Shown here one piece after another: positions 31,802 to 40,900 of a stretch of DNA of 64,000 nt. The stretch lies in the NCBI RefSeq assembly GCF_000424005.1, contig NZ_AUJB01000011.1:124001-188000 (forward strand), read 5' to 3'. The first letter of the stretch is position 1. Every line of letters begins with the position of its first letter. The DNA comes from Pseudobutyrivibrio ruminis CF1b. Lineage in GTDB: Bacteria > Bacillota > Clostridia > Lachnospirales > Lachnospiraceae. Made by a program: the position numbers and the translations under genes. The notes under the pieces were generated by a model. The model ran no database searches. It was not told the DNA's origin and saw only the letters and a program-made list of their open reading frames with translations.

Positions 31802-33574
31802 ATGGCTTTTTATTCTGACGAAGTTGTTGAGGAGGTGCGAAATCGCACTAACATCGTTGATGTAATCTCGCAATATGTTAACTTACAAAAAAAGGGCAGC
31901 CAGTATTTTGGCCTTTGTCCCTTTCATAATGAAAAAACAGGTTCATTTTCTGTAAGCCCACAGAAGCAGATGTATTACTGCTTCGGATGTGGAAAGGGTG
32001 GAAATGTTTTCAGCTTTTTGATGGACTATGAAAATATGACATTCAAGGAAGCTGTGGAGGAACTGGCACCGAAATGTGGCGTCACCCTTCCTCAAAGAGA
32101 GCTGACACCTCAGGAACGACAGCGTGCCGACAGACGCAGCCGCTTATTCGAGATTAATAAGGATGCGGCAGCCTACTATTATAAGATGCTTCGTTCCGAT
32201 GCTGGAAAGCAGGCCATGGATTATTTCACCAAGCGTGAATTGACACCTGATACCATGCACAAGTTTGGTTTGGGTTGCACCAGCAAATATTCCGATTCCC
32301 TCTATAAATATCTTAGAGGTAGAGGATATGAAGATGATATTTTAAAGGATTGCGGTCTCATCACTATCGATGAGAAGCGAGGCGGTCATGATAAGTTCTG
32401 GAACCGTGCAATGTTTCCTATATTCGATGCCAACGGCAAAGTAGTTGCCTTCGGTGGCCGAGTAATGGGAGACGGAGAGCCTAAATACCTGAACTCTCCT
32501 GAGACGGAGATTTTCAACAAATCAAAGACTCTCTTTGGATTGTATTTTGCCAGAAAGACCAGACGCGAACAGTTTATACTATGCGAAGGCTACATGGATG
32601 TAATTTCCCTGCATCAGGCAGGTTTCGATAATGCAGTTGCATCCCTTGGCACGGCCCTTACAGAAGGCCACGCCGGCATGCTCAAACGATATGTTAAGGA
32701 TGTTTACCTTAGCTACGATTCAGATGGGGCAGGTCAGAAAGCAGCCCTTCGAGCAATACCTATCCTTAAAAATGCCGGTATTTCATGCCGAATCATCAAC
32801 ATGAGTCCATACAAGGATCCTGATGAGTTCATCAAGAATCTTGGGGCAGAGGAATATGAAAAGCGCATACAAAATGCGGAGAACAGCTTTATGTATCAGG
32901 TTCGCATGCTTCAGAACAATTACGACATGACTGATCCTGAGAAAAAGTCAGACTTCCAAAAGGAAGCGGCCCGCATGATAGTTATGGAGTTTTCTACTCA
33001 GCTTGAGCGTGAAAACTACACAGAGTCTGTAGCAGCCAAATTCAACATCCCTAAGGATGCGTTGGCTAAATATATATTAGAGCTTGGTCAGTCAGGCATC
33101 ACGGCCAGAAGAGATTCAGCCACAGGTGATGACTACCAGAAAAAACAGTTAAAGCCAAAGGATGATGGCATGAAAATGTCCCAGAGGCTGTTGCTTACTT
33201 GGTTGGTTGAGACCCCGGATGTTTATCCAAAGATTTCACTTTACGTGAATCCGCAGGATTTTGAAGCGGGGGTATATCGAACGGTAGCAGAGGAAGTTTT
33301 CAAATACTGTGATGAAGGAAATCCAGTAGACACCGCCAGAATCGTTGATTTGTTCATGGAGGACGAGGAACGCAAGACGGTGGCAGCCCTGTTTAACACC
33401 ACAGTTGGCGAACTTACAGAAAACAGTGATCTTAGCAAGGCTCTTAAAGAGACTCTGCTTAGAATAAAAAAGAACTCCCTGGAGCTGGCTCAGAAAAATG
33501 GAGCCGATTTGAAAAGCCTGGTGGAGGGTAAGAAGACACTACAACGCCTTGAGCGTTTAGACATTTCACTTTAG
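31802..33574 (+). CDS. dnaG: DNA primase
   Basis: 590 residues. The N-terminal CHC2 zinc ribbon reads GLCPFHNEKTGSFSVS then YYCFGCGKGGNVFSF. The catalytic RNA-polymerase/TOPRIM core begins near residue 120 with NRAMFPIFDANGKVVAFGGR, has the TOPRIM Glu in ILCEGYMDVISL, and the D-x-D in LSYDSDGAGQKAA. The C-terminal helicase-binding domain follows from ~450. It makes primers at the fork with DnaB. AGGGAGAACG precedes the ATG. Operon with dgt and rpoD. Confidence 0.97.
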   Translation: MAFYSDEVVEEVRNRTNIVDVISQYVNLQKKGSQYFGLCPFHNEKTGSFSVSPQKQMYYCFGCGKGGNVFSFLMDYENMTFKEAVEELAPKCGVTLPQRELTPQERQRADRRSRLFEINKDAAAYYYKMLRSDAGKQAMDYFTKRELTPDTMHKFGLGCTSKYSDSLYKYLRGRGYEDDILKDCGLITIDEKRGGHDKFWNRAMFPIFDANGKVVAFGGRVMGDGEPKYLNSPETEIFNKSKTLFGLYFARKTRREQFILCEGYMDVISLHQAGFDNAVASLGTALTEGHAGMLKRYVKDVYLSYDSDGAGQKAALRAIPILKNAGISCRIINMSPYKDPDEFIKNLGAEEYEKRIQNAENSFMYQVRMLQNNYDMTDPEKKSDFQKEAARMIVMEFSTQLERENYTESVAAKFNIPKDALAKYILELGQSGITARRDSATGDDYQKKQLKPKDDGMKMSQRLLLTWLVETPDVYPKISLYVNPQDFEAGVYRTVAEEVFKYCDEGNPVDTARIVDLFMEDEERKTVAALFNTTVGELTENSDLSKALKETLLRIKKNSLELAQKNGADLKSLVEGKKTLQRLERLDISL

Positions 33575-33586
33575 AAAGGAATAAAA

Positions 33587-34990
33587 ATGGCAAAGAAGAA
33601 AGTAGATGAGTTAATCGAAAACGGAGATTTAAATGCAGCTGCTGAGGCATTCTTAGCTGAGGCAGAGGCAGATGTTGAAGATGCAGACGATATCGAAGAT
33701 ACTGAGTCAGATGACAAAGATGTAGATTTCGGCGATCTCGAAGAAATTTCAGCTGAGGACCTTGAGTTCGATGAGCATGATTTCGACAACATCGATGAGA
33801 CAGAGGATGACGATGATGTAGATGAGTTCCTTGCTTCTGTAGGAGCAAAGACATCTATGGATATGGATGATGATGACGAGGATGATGATATTGATTCATT
33901 CGGTAGCGATGAGCTCGATTCAAAGGTTACTGAGCTTATCAAAATCGCAAAGTCTCAGAAGAACATCCTTGAGGACTACGAAATCTCTGAGTTCTTAAAG
34001 GATTACAAGATTGATGCTAAGCAGATGGAGCGCATCCTTACTTATCTTGATAAGAAGGGAATCGATGTAAACTTCTCATCTGGCCCTTCAGATGCACTTT
34101 TACTTGCAAGTGATGATGAGGATTTGGAAGACATTGATATGTCGGTTCCTGATTCAGTCAGCATCGAAGATCCTGTACGTATGTACCTTAAGGAAATCGG
34201 TAAGGTACCACTTCTTTCAGCAGAGGAAGAGGTTGAGCTTGCTCAGCGTATGGAAGAGGGTGACCAGGATGCTAAGAACAAGCTTGCTGAGGCAAACCTT
34301 CGTCTTGTAGTTTCTATCGCTAAGCGTTACGTAGGTCGTGGTATGCTTTTCCTTGATCTTATCCAGGAAGGTAACCTCGGTCTTATGAAGGCTGTAGAAA
34401 AGTTCGATTACCACAAGGGATATAAGTTCTCTACATATGCTACATGGTGGATTCGTCAGGCTATCACACGTGCTATCGCAGATCAGGCCCGTACAATTCG
34501 TATTCCTGTACATATGGTTGAGACTATCAACAAACTCATCAGAGTTTCTAGACAGTTACTCCAGGAGTACGGCCGTGAACCGACTCCAGAGGAAATCGCT
34601 GCAGCAATGGGTATTACTGTAGACAGAGTTCACGAGATTCTTAAGATTTCTCAGGAGCCAGTTTCTCTTGAGACACCTATCGGCGAGGAGGAAGACAGCC
34701 ACCTTGGTGATTTCCTTCCAGACGAGAATGTACCAGTACCTGCAGAGGCAGCTACATTCACACTTTTGAAGGAGCAGCTCCACGAGGTTCTCGATACACT
34801 TACAGAGCGTGAGCAGCGCGTACTTATCCTTAGATTCGGTCTTGAGGATGGTAAGGCCCGCACACTTGAAGAGGTAGGTAAGGAGTTCAACGTTACACGT
34901 GAGCGTATCCGTCAGATTGAGGCAAAGGCTCTTAGAAAGCTTCGTCACCCAAGCCGCAGTAGAAAGTTAAAGGATTACTTAGATCAATAA
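33587..34990 (+). CDS. rpoD: Primary sigma factor RpoD (sigma-A) with acidic N-terminal extension
   Basis: 467 residues. Regions 1.2-4.2 are typical: [55 protein letters not shown], and the region 4.2 helix [21 protein letters not shown] region 1.1-like helical domain (~108-165) is preceded by roughly 105 residues dominated by Asp and Glu (e.g. [14 protein letters not shown]), much more acidic than in Bacillus sigma-A. GAAAGGAATAAAA precedes the ATG, 12 bases after dnaG. The whole cell's housekeeping promoters depend on this protein. Confidence 0.97.
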   Translation: MAKKKVDELIENGDLNAAAEAFLAEAEADVEDADDIEDTESDDKDVDFGDLEEISAEDLEFDEHDFDNIDETEDDDDVDEFLASVGAKTSMDMDDDDEDDDIDSFGSDELDSKVTELIKIAKSQKNILEDYEISEFLKDYKIDAKQMERILTYLDKKGIDVNFSSGPSDALLLASDDEDLEDIDMSVPDSVSIEDPVRMYLKEIGKVPLLSAEEEVELAQRMEEGDQDAKNKLAEANLRLVVSIAKRYVGRGMLFLDLIQEGNLGLMKAVEKFDYHKGYKFSTYATWWIRQAITRAIADQARTIRIPVHMVETINKLIRVSRQLLQEYGREPTPEEIAAAMGITVDRVHEILKISQEPVSLETPIGEEEDSHLGDFLPDENVPVPAEAATFTLLKEQLHEVLDTLTEREQRVLILRFGLEDGKARTLEEVGKEFNVTRERIRQIEAKALRKLRHPSRSRKLKDYLDQ

Positions 34991-34993
34991 AGG

Positions 34994-35077
34994 CATAACA
35001 AAATCCGAACATAAGTGAAGGATTTTATTATGCTCAAGAACTGCCCATTGCCGAAGGCAATTTGCATGGCAGTTTTT
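34994..35077 (+). terminator. Double terminator after rpoD
   Basis: A first stem, CATAA/AAAATCC with GGATTTT/TTATG, is followed by a second, AACTGCC/ATTGCC with GGCAAT/GGCAGTT and TTT. It ends the dgt-dnaG-rpoD unit. Confidence 0.7.
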
Positions 35078-35112
35078 CCTTAGAAATAAAAACAAGGAAA
35101 GAACAAATTTTA

Positions 35113-35820
35113 ATGATAAAATTGTCACCAAGATTACAAATTGTATATGATATGATTCCTGCCTGCGACACTGTAGCAGACGTTGGCTGTGACCACGGAT
35201 ATCTCAGCATTGCACTACTTGAAAATGGTGTCGCAAAAAGGGTTATTCCCATGGATGTTAACAAAGGGCCTCTTAGTAAGGCCCAGGAAAACATTCAGGC
35301 GGCAGGCTTTATGGACCAGTCAGATCTTAGATTGTCAGATGGTCTTGCAAAGCTTTCACCAGACGAGGCAGATGTCATATGCATTTGTGGCATGGGCGGC
35401 GCTCTCATTCAAAGGATAATAAGCGCTGGTATCGCTGTAGCCAAATCAGCAAAGTTGATGATTATTGAGCCACAGTCAGAATACCTAGAACTTAGAACAT
35501 TTCTCATGAATCAGGGCTTCGTTATTGATGACGAAGATCTCACCTGTGAGGAAAATAAGATTTATCCTATTATCAAGTTTCATTATGAAGCTGATGAGAG
35601 CAAACGTATTACTTATACTACCGCTCAGCTGGAATACGGACCTAAGGTTATTGAAAAGACACCAGAGCTTTTGATTAAGCTATTGGATAAAAACGAAAGT
35701 GAATACAGTTCAATTATTAACAAGCTTGAGCGAGGGGGCGCTTCTGAAGTGGCAGCTGCCAGATGTCAGGAGCTTAGAGCTGAGCTTGAAATAATAACGC
35801 AAATCAAAAATTCACTGTAG
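35113..35820 (+). CDS. trmK: tRNA (adenine22-N1)-methyltransferase TrmK
   Basis: About 235 residues from the ATG after AAGGAAAG. The SAM-binding Rossmann core reads CDTVADVGCDHGYLSIALLE and PMDVNKGPLSKAQENI; the catalytic-site ICGMGGALIQRII segment and MIIEPQSEYLELR are conserved in TrmK (former YqfN). It methylates N1 of A22 in tRNA. Its position directly after rpoD is conserved in Firmicutes. The next gene follows after 14 bases. Confidence 0.92.
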   Translation: MIKLSPRLQIVYDMIPACDTVADVGCDHGYLSIALLENGVAKRVIPMDVNKGPLSKAQENIQAAGFMDQSDLRLSDGLAKLSPDEADVICICGMGGALIQRIISAGIAVAKSAKLMIIEPQSEYLELRTFLMNQGFVIDDEDLTCEENKIYPIIKFHYEADESKRITYTTAQLEYGPKVIEKTPELLIKLLDKNESEYSSIINKLERGGASEVAAARCQELRAELEIITQIKNSL

Positions 35821-35834
35821 GAGGGGAAGGAACT

Positions 35835-37499
35835 ATGGCGAAAGTAATCATAGGCGGCAAGGAAGAAACTTACGAAGAAGGCACACGATTAGTCGACATT
35901 GCAGCAAAACATCAGTCTGAGTTTAAGGATGATATTGTGCTGGCAAAGTACAAGGGAAGCCTTACAGAGCTTAGCAAGGCTGTTACTGGCGTAGCAGAAG
36001 TAGAGTTTCTTACAACAGCAGATAAGGATGGACGTAGAGCCTATAGACGAAGTGTTGTATTTCTTCTTCAGCGAGCTCTTATGGATGTTTATCCTTTGCC
36101 ATCAAATCCATATCTTCGAGTAGAACATTCTCTTGGACAGGGTGATTTCTGCACTTTAGAGGGTGTTGGAGAGATTACAGAAGAGGATTTGGAAGAGCTT
36201 AAAAAGGTAATGCTTGACTTGGTTGAGAAGGATGTTCCTCTTAAGAAATATTCCATCAAGACTACTCAGGCTAAAGAGATGTTCCACAGCTTCAATATGA
36301 AGGACAAGGAACAGCTTTTAAAGTATCGTACCAGCTCAAATATTAATGTATATGATTTAGATGGCTGTATAGACTATTTCTATGGCTATATGGTGCCATC
36401 TACTAAATATCTTAAGTATTTTGACCTGCTCAAATTCGAGCATGGTTTTATGCTTTTGTATCCAGACGGAAGTCTTCCAGGCAAAGATACAAGAAAGGTT
36501 GCTGAATTCAAAAAGCCAATGAAGCTTTTCAATGTTCAGCAGGCTGCTTCTGACTTCGGTCAGATTATGGGTGTGCCTACTGTAGGCGCATTAAACGAAG
36601 TCATTGCCAAGGGAAACATTAGGGATTTGGTTCTTTCACAGGAGGCTATTTTTGAGAGAAATATTGGCGAGCTTGCTAGTATTATAGCTTCCAACAAGGA
36701 CGTTAAGTTTGTTATGATGGCTGGTCCTTCATCATCAGGAAAGACCACATTTTCTCACAAGCTTTCTGCCCAGCTTAGAGCCTTGGGCTGCGTTCCACAT
36801 CCACTTCCATTGGATGATTTCTATTTAGACAGAGATCAGATGCCTATCGACGAATATGGCGAGAAGGATTTTGAGGCTATAGAAGGTCTTGATATCCCTT
36901 ATTTCAACGAGTGTATGGTTAAGCTTCTCAATGGAGAGCGTGTTCTTTTGCCAAATTTCAATTTCAAAATTGGAAAAAGAGAGTATAATGACCATTACAT
37001 GCAGCTTGGCAAGAATGATATTCTTGTAATCGAAGGTATTCATGGTCTTAATGACAGAATGAGCTCATCGCTGCCAGCAGAATCTAAATATAAGATTTAT
37101 CTTTCTGCTTTGACACAGCTTTCTATTGATGAGCACAATCCACTATCTACAGCAGATGGTAGATTGATTCGTCGAATTGTTAGAGATGCCAGAACCAGAG
37201 CCACATCAGCAGCAGAAACTATTGCTATGTGGGATTCAGTTCGCCGCGGAGAGGAGAAGAATATCTTCCCATTCCAGGAAAAGGCTGATTATATATTTAA
37301 TACAGCTTTAATTTATGAGATGGCTGTGCTAAAATTATACGTCGATCCAATGCTTTACGCTATTGAGCCTGATCATCCAATGTATGCTGAGGCAAAGCGT
37401 CTTATTAAGCTTTTGGATTATTTCCTTCCAATGGCACCAGATGTTATTCCAAACAATTCTCTGGTTCGCGAGTTTATTGGAGGAAGCTGTATTCTATAA
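35835..37499 (+). CDS. TGS-domain nucleoside (uridine) kinase
   Basis: 554 residues. The N-terminal TGS-like domain (VIIGGKEETYEEGTRLVDIA) and a threonyl-tRNA-synthetase-like second domain precede a kinase domain starting near residue 290. That domain has the P-loop AGPSSSGKTTFSHKL, the DDFYLDRDQMP lid and a Walker-B-type DILVIEGIHGLN. These are features of the uridine kinase-like enzymes typical of clostridia. It phosphorylates nucleosides for salvage. GGAGGGGAAGG precedes the ATG; probably an operon with trmK. Confidence 0.9.
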   Translation: MAKVIIGGKEETYEEGTRLVDIAAKHQSEFKDDIVLAKYKGSLTELSKAVTGVAEVEFLTTADKDGRRAYRRSVVFLLQRALMDVYPLPSNPYLRVEHSLGQGDFCTLEGVGEITEEDLEELKKVMLDLVEKDVPLKKYSIKTTQAKEMFHSFNMKDKEQLLKYRTSSNINVYDLDGCIDYFYGYMVPSTKYLKYFDLLKFEHGFMLLYPDGSLPGKDTRKVAEFKKPMKLFNVQQAASDFGQIMGVPTVGALNEVIAKGNIRDLVLSQEAIFERNIGELASIIASNKDVKFVMMAGPSSSGKTTFSHKLSAQLRALGCVPHPLPLDDFYLDRDQMPIDEYGEKDFEAIEGLDIPYFNECMVKLLNGERVLLPNFNFKIGKREYNDHYMQLGKNDILVIEGIHGLNDRMSSSLPAESKYKIYLSALTQLSIDEHNPLSTADGRLIRRIVRDARTRATSAAETIAMWDSVRRGEEKNIFPFQEKADYIFNTALIYEMAVLKLYVDPMLYAIEPDHPMYAEAKRLIKLLDYFLPMAPDVIPNNSLVREFIGGSCIL

Positions 37500-37506
37500 A
37501 AAAGGT

Positions 37507-37586
37507 GACCTGCCATTTTAAAATCAGCTTTGCTGATTAGGGCAGGTCGCTGTTCCCGATTTTCTGCGTCAAGCTAGAAAATCGGG
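37507..37586 (+). promoter_or_regulatory. Two hairpins in front of rnpB, overlapping its promoter
   Basis: GACCTGCC / GGCAGGTC with inner ATCAGC / GCTGAT closes the kinase transcript. The following CCCGATTTTCT / AGAAAATCGGG (11-bp perfect) covers the -35 area of rnpB; TATAAT (37590-37595) lies just after it. Confidence 0.6.
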
Positions 37587-37599
37587 AAATATAATAAAA

Positions 37600-37935
37600 G
37601 GTCCGATGAGTAGTCGCTGCCTGGTGGTAATAGCCAGGGAGAGGAAAGTCCGGGCTTCACAGGGCAAGGATGCCGGCTAACGGCCGGTGGAGGTAACTCC
37701 AAGGATAGTGCAACAGAAATATACCGCCTGATTTTTCAGGTAAGGGTGGAAAGGCGGTGTAAGAGACCACCGTATCGCTGGTAACAGCGGTAGCCATGTA
37801 AACCCCATCCGAAGCAAGTTCTAAAATGCGCGTACGCGGCCCGCCAGCGCAAGGTTGAACGCTTGAGGCTGTTGGCAACAGCAGTCCTAGATAGATGACT
37901 ACTTTAAAAGACATAACCCGGCTCACAGTCGGGCC
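37600..37935 (+). ncRNA. rnpB: RNase P RNA (type A)
   Basis: P1 is formed by GGTCCGA / TCGGGCC. The conserved core is present: GAGGAAAGTCCGGGC (P4 left strand region), CAACAGAAA, AAGGTTGAACGCTTGAGGCTG and ACATAACCCGGCT. The type A peripheral layout and size (~336 nt) fit. The T-run after the P1 strand acts as terminator. It is the catalytic subunit that matures tRNA 5' ends. Confidence 0.97.
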
Positions 37936-38157
37936 TTTTTTATTTTGCGAATGGGGGCTGAATAGATACATTGTTTTCTGATAATTTGTAACATCTCACA
38001 ATGGATTCTACATTTTCGTAAGTTTTCGTGTGAATTATTAACGAATGTGAATTTTCTGTGTTCTGAAGACTAAAATCGTGCTATAATTACATTAAGTAAT
38101 GGGAGAAAATGAGTTATGGAGGTACATATTGTTTATGCTTTAGAAGGATGGTGAAAA

Positions 38158-38691
38158 ATGAATTATCAGGTAGGCGATTTTTTAGTTCATGAGGGAAGTG
38201 GTGTTTGTAAAATTGAGGACATCGATGATATGGAGCTTATGGGCAAAGGTTCAAAAAAGACCTACTACTGCATGGCACCTGTATTCAAAGCTGGAGCAAA
38301 AGTATTCACTCCAATTACTGGTTCTACAATCAGATTACGTCCGGTAGCAGAAATGGCTACATTTACTAAAATTCTTGATAATATTGATGATATCGAATGT
38401 ATCGATGAGCCAAACGACAGAATGCTTCAGGAGAAGTTCAAAGAGGTTATGGCTGAGTTTACACCAGAGTCTCTGGCCCGTGTGGTAAAGACGGTTCTTA
38501 TCAGAAAGTGGCAGCGTATCGAGTCTGGCAAGAAGGTTATGGCATTAGATGAGAAGATTTTAAGCCTTGCAGGTCGTAAGCTCTACGAGGAAATGGCTTT
38601 TTCAATGGGAAAGGATATCCCTTATGCACAGCATTTATTTGAGGACGCCGTTAAGATACATTTTTCAAATAATTTACTTGTAGGTGCATAA
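38158..38691 (+). CDS. CarD-family transcriptional regulator
   Basis: 177 residues. The N-terminal RID domain starts MNYQVGDFLVHEGSGVCKIE and continues VFTPITGSTIRLRPV; the C-terminal helical DNA-binding part has KRWQ-like KWQRIESGKKVMALDEKILS and AGRKLYEEMAFSMG. CarD/CdnL proteins bind RNA polymerase beta and stabilise open complexes, often at rRNA promoters. The upstream extended -10 TGCTATAAT (38079-38087) is a likely promoter; AGAAGGATGG precedes the ATG. Confidence 0.85.
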   Translation: MNYQVGDFLVHEGSGVCKIEDIDDMELMGKGSKKTYYCMAPVFKAGAKVFTPITGSTIRLRPVAEMATFTKILDNIDDIECIDEPNDRMLQEKFKEVMAEFTPESLARVVKTVLIRKWQRIESGKKVMALDEKILSLAGRKLYEEMAFSMGKDIPYAQHLFEDAVKIHFSNNLLVGA

Positions 38692-38696
38692 ATTTA

Positions 38697-39232
38697 ATGA
38701 AGATTTCATATTCTGATTTATCAACTTCAATAAAAAATAATAGTGGTCTTGTTACAGCACTCAATGTGCTGGACAAGGCCATTACTTATATTACGATTTT
38801 ATTTTACCTTGGGCTGCTTATTTATGCAGCTATCTCTATTCCTAAAATAGGAGCTACCCTTTTATACAGAAGTATAGTGATTCCAGGGGTTTCCTTTGTG
38901 TTAGTCAGCTTATTTAGAAAAGTTGCCAGCGCACCTCGTCCATACGAGGTTTATAATTTCACCCCAGCTTTACACAAGGATACAAAGGGAAAAAGCTTTC
39001 CTAGTCGACATGTGTTCTCCATATTCATGGTTGCAATCACATTTTCCAGGTTTCTATCCCTGCAGGTGTATTTTTATTAGTGCTAGGCGTGGGCCTTGCA
39101 GTAATAAGAGTGGTAGGAGGAGTCCATTTTATCAAGGATGTCGTGGCAGGAGCACTCATGGCTATTTTAATTGGTGTGATATGCTTTTGGTTTTTTTGTG
39201 GCGTTTTTGGACTCATTATGCTACCATTTTAA
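38697..39232 (+). pseudogene. PAP2-family membrane phosphatase with a single frameshift
   Basis: The first frame encodes 120+ residues with membrane helices and the PAP2 motifs KVASAPRPYE (K-x6-R-P) and SFPSRHVFS. At an A-T4-C run near 39045 the frame is lost and would stop at 39080. One extra T restores FQVSIPAGVFLLVLGVGL and VVGGVHFIKDVVAGALM, which holds the third PAP2 motif (S-R-x5-H-x3-D type). It is either a slippage mutation, phase variation or a sequencing error. An intact protein would dephosphorylate undecaprenyl- or phosphatidyl-phosphates. Confidence 0.8.
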
Positions 39233-39258
39233 TAGATACAATTTTACGGAGATATTAT

Positions 39259-39519
39259 ATGAAGAAGAATGCAAAGAGAGCGTTAGCTGTGCTGTTTAGC
39301 ATTCTTGGCACAGTTTTAGGGTTGTACATAGGCGGATATCTTTTATTCGTTCGCTCTGTTTATTGGCTAGTTATTGGGTTTACTGGTGGCACGCTCACAG
39401 CGGGGATGCTTCTGGTAAATGTTATTAAGATTTTTATAGCATCAACAGTTGGAGGAGCTATTTGGTGCTTGTGCGACATCATTGCAGGTTATTTTCGCGA
39501 TATTCCAGAGGATGATTAG
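39259..39519 (+). CDS. Small membrane protein with two helices
   Basis: 86 residues from an ATG preceded by ACGGAGATATT. Hydrophobic stretches RALAVLFSILGTVLGLYIGG and YWLVIGFTGGTLTAGMLLVN surround a short loop, with a C-terminal SILWCLCD-like helix and acidic end (GYFRDIPEDD). Family not recognised. It follows the broken PAP2 gene and may belong to the CarD unit. Confidence 0.55.
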   Translation: MKKNAKRALAVLFSILGTVLGLYIGGYLLFVRSVYWLVIGFTGGTLTAGMLLVNVIKIFIASTVGGAIWCLCDIIAGYFRDIPEDD

Positions 39520-39619
39520 CATATCAGCGGGTCTTTATCTTTAATGGGGATTTGGATAAGGACATATGATTATTGGTCTTAATTTTTTTTGACAATAAAT
39601 GATTGGGAGGTAATATGTA

Positions 39620-40864
39620 ATGACTGGAAACGTAATTGTGGGACAATCAGGCGGACCAACCGCCGCAATTAACTCTTCTTTAGCGGGAGTTTACCGTACA
39701 GCTAAGGACCGTGGAGCTGGAAAAGTTTACGGCATGCTGCATGGTATCAAAGGATTGATGGACGAGCAGTACATTGATCTTTCAGACTACATCAAGAACG
39801 ACTTGGATGTAGAACTTTTAAAACGTACACCAGCAGCTTATTTAGGTTCTTGCCGTTTTAAGCTTCCAGAAATCCACGAGGATATGGAAACTTACGAGAA
39901 AATCTTCGCTATTCTCAAGAAGCTGGAAATCGAAGCGCTTATCTACATTGGTGGAAATGATTCCATGGACACCATCAAAAAGCTTTCCGACTACGCTATT
40001 CTTACAGGTTCTGATATCAGGTTCATTGGTTGTCCAAAGACAATTGATAACGACCTGGCTCTTACTGATCACACACCAGGCTATGGTAGTGCCGCAAAAT
40101 ACATCGGTACATCTGTCAAGGAAATCATCCGTGATAGCTATTGCTTAGAGTATGACAAGGGACTTGTTACAATCGTTGAAATCATGGGACGTAACGCAGG
40201 TTGGCTTACAGGAGCTTCCATCCTTGCAAAGGGAGAAGATTGTGACGGCCCAGATTTGATTTATTTGCCAGAGGTTCCATTTGATATTGAAAAATTCAAA
40301 GAGAGAGTTCTCAAGCTTTTAAAGACACAGTCATCTGTTGTTATTTGTATTTCTGAAGGTATCCATACAAAGGACGGAAAATATGTATGTGAGCTTGGAA
40401 ATAATGTAGAGTTTGTTGATGCGTTTAATCACAAGCAGCTTACAGGTACAGCAGCATATCTTTGCAATTACATCGCAGCTGAGGTAGGTTGCAAGACCAG
40501 AGCTATCGAGCTTTCTACATTACAGCGTGCAGGTTCACATCTTGCATCTCGTGTAGATATCCTTGAGGCATATCAGGTTGGTGGTGCCGCTGTTCTTGCT
40601 GCTGACGAAGGTGATACAGGAAAGATGGTTACACTTACCCGTCATTCTGATGATCCTTATCAGTGTGGAACTGAGGTTAAGGATGTTCACAAGATTGCCA
40701 ACGATGAGAAGCTTGTACCTCGCAACTGGATTACACACGATGGTACATATGTAACAGAGGCATTTATCACATACGTAAGACCTCTTATCCAGGGTGATGT
40801 TTCACCTATCATGGTAGATGGTATCCCAAGACACATCTACAGACCAACAGGCAGTAAGAAATAA
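39620..40864 (+). CDS. pfp: 6-phosphofructokinase, pyrophosphate-dependent type
   Basis: 414 residues. The signature IYIGGNDSMDT has Asp where ATP-using enzymes have Gly, and CPKTIDNDLALTDHTPGYGS has Lys where ATP enzymes have Gly (PGTIDND); both changes mark PPi as phosphoryl donor. Further motifs are EIMGRNAGWLTGAS and CISEGIHT. It catalyses the reversible fructose-6-phosphate/fructose-1,6-bisphosphate step, consistent with an energy-saving anaerobic glycolysis. GGGAGG precedes the ATG. Single-gene unit. Confidence 0.93.
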   Translation: MTGNVIVGQSGGPTAAINSSLAGVYRTAKDRGAGKVYGMLHGIKGLMDEQYIDLSDYIKNDLDVELLKRTPAAYLGSCRFKLPEIHEDMETYEKIFAILKKLEIEALIYIGGNDSMDTIKKLSDYAILTGSDIRFIGCPKTIDNDLALTDHTPGYGSAAKYIGTSVKEIIRDSYCLEYDKGLVTIVEIMGRNAGWLTGASILAKGEDCDGPDLIYLPEVPFDIEKFKERVLKLLKTQSSVVICISEGIHTKDGKYVCELGNNVEFVDAFNHKQLTGTAAYLCNYIAAEVGCKTRAIELSTLQRAGSHLASRVDILEAYQVGGAAVLAADEGDTGKMVTLTRHSDDPYQCGTEVKDVHKIANDEKLVPRNWITHDGTYVTEAFITYVRPLIQGDVSPIMVDGIPRHIYRPTGSKK

Positions 40865-40900
40865 AGATTTATAGATTTTTAAAGTTTTTGGAGGGGACAA

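Noticed and set aside
33571-33942. Long minus-strand frame opposite the rpoD acidic region, rich in Ser
   Set aside because: It is a shadow of GAT/GAC/GAG codons on the other strand, without a start signal or family resemblance.
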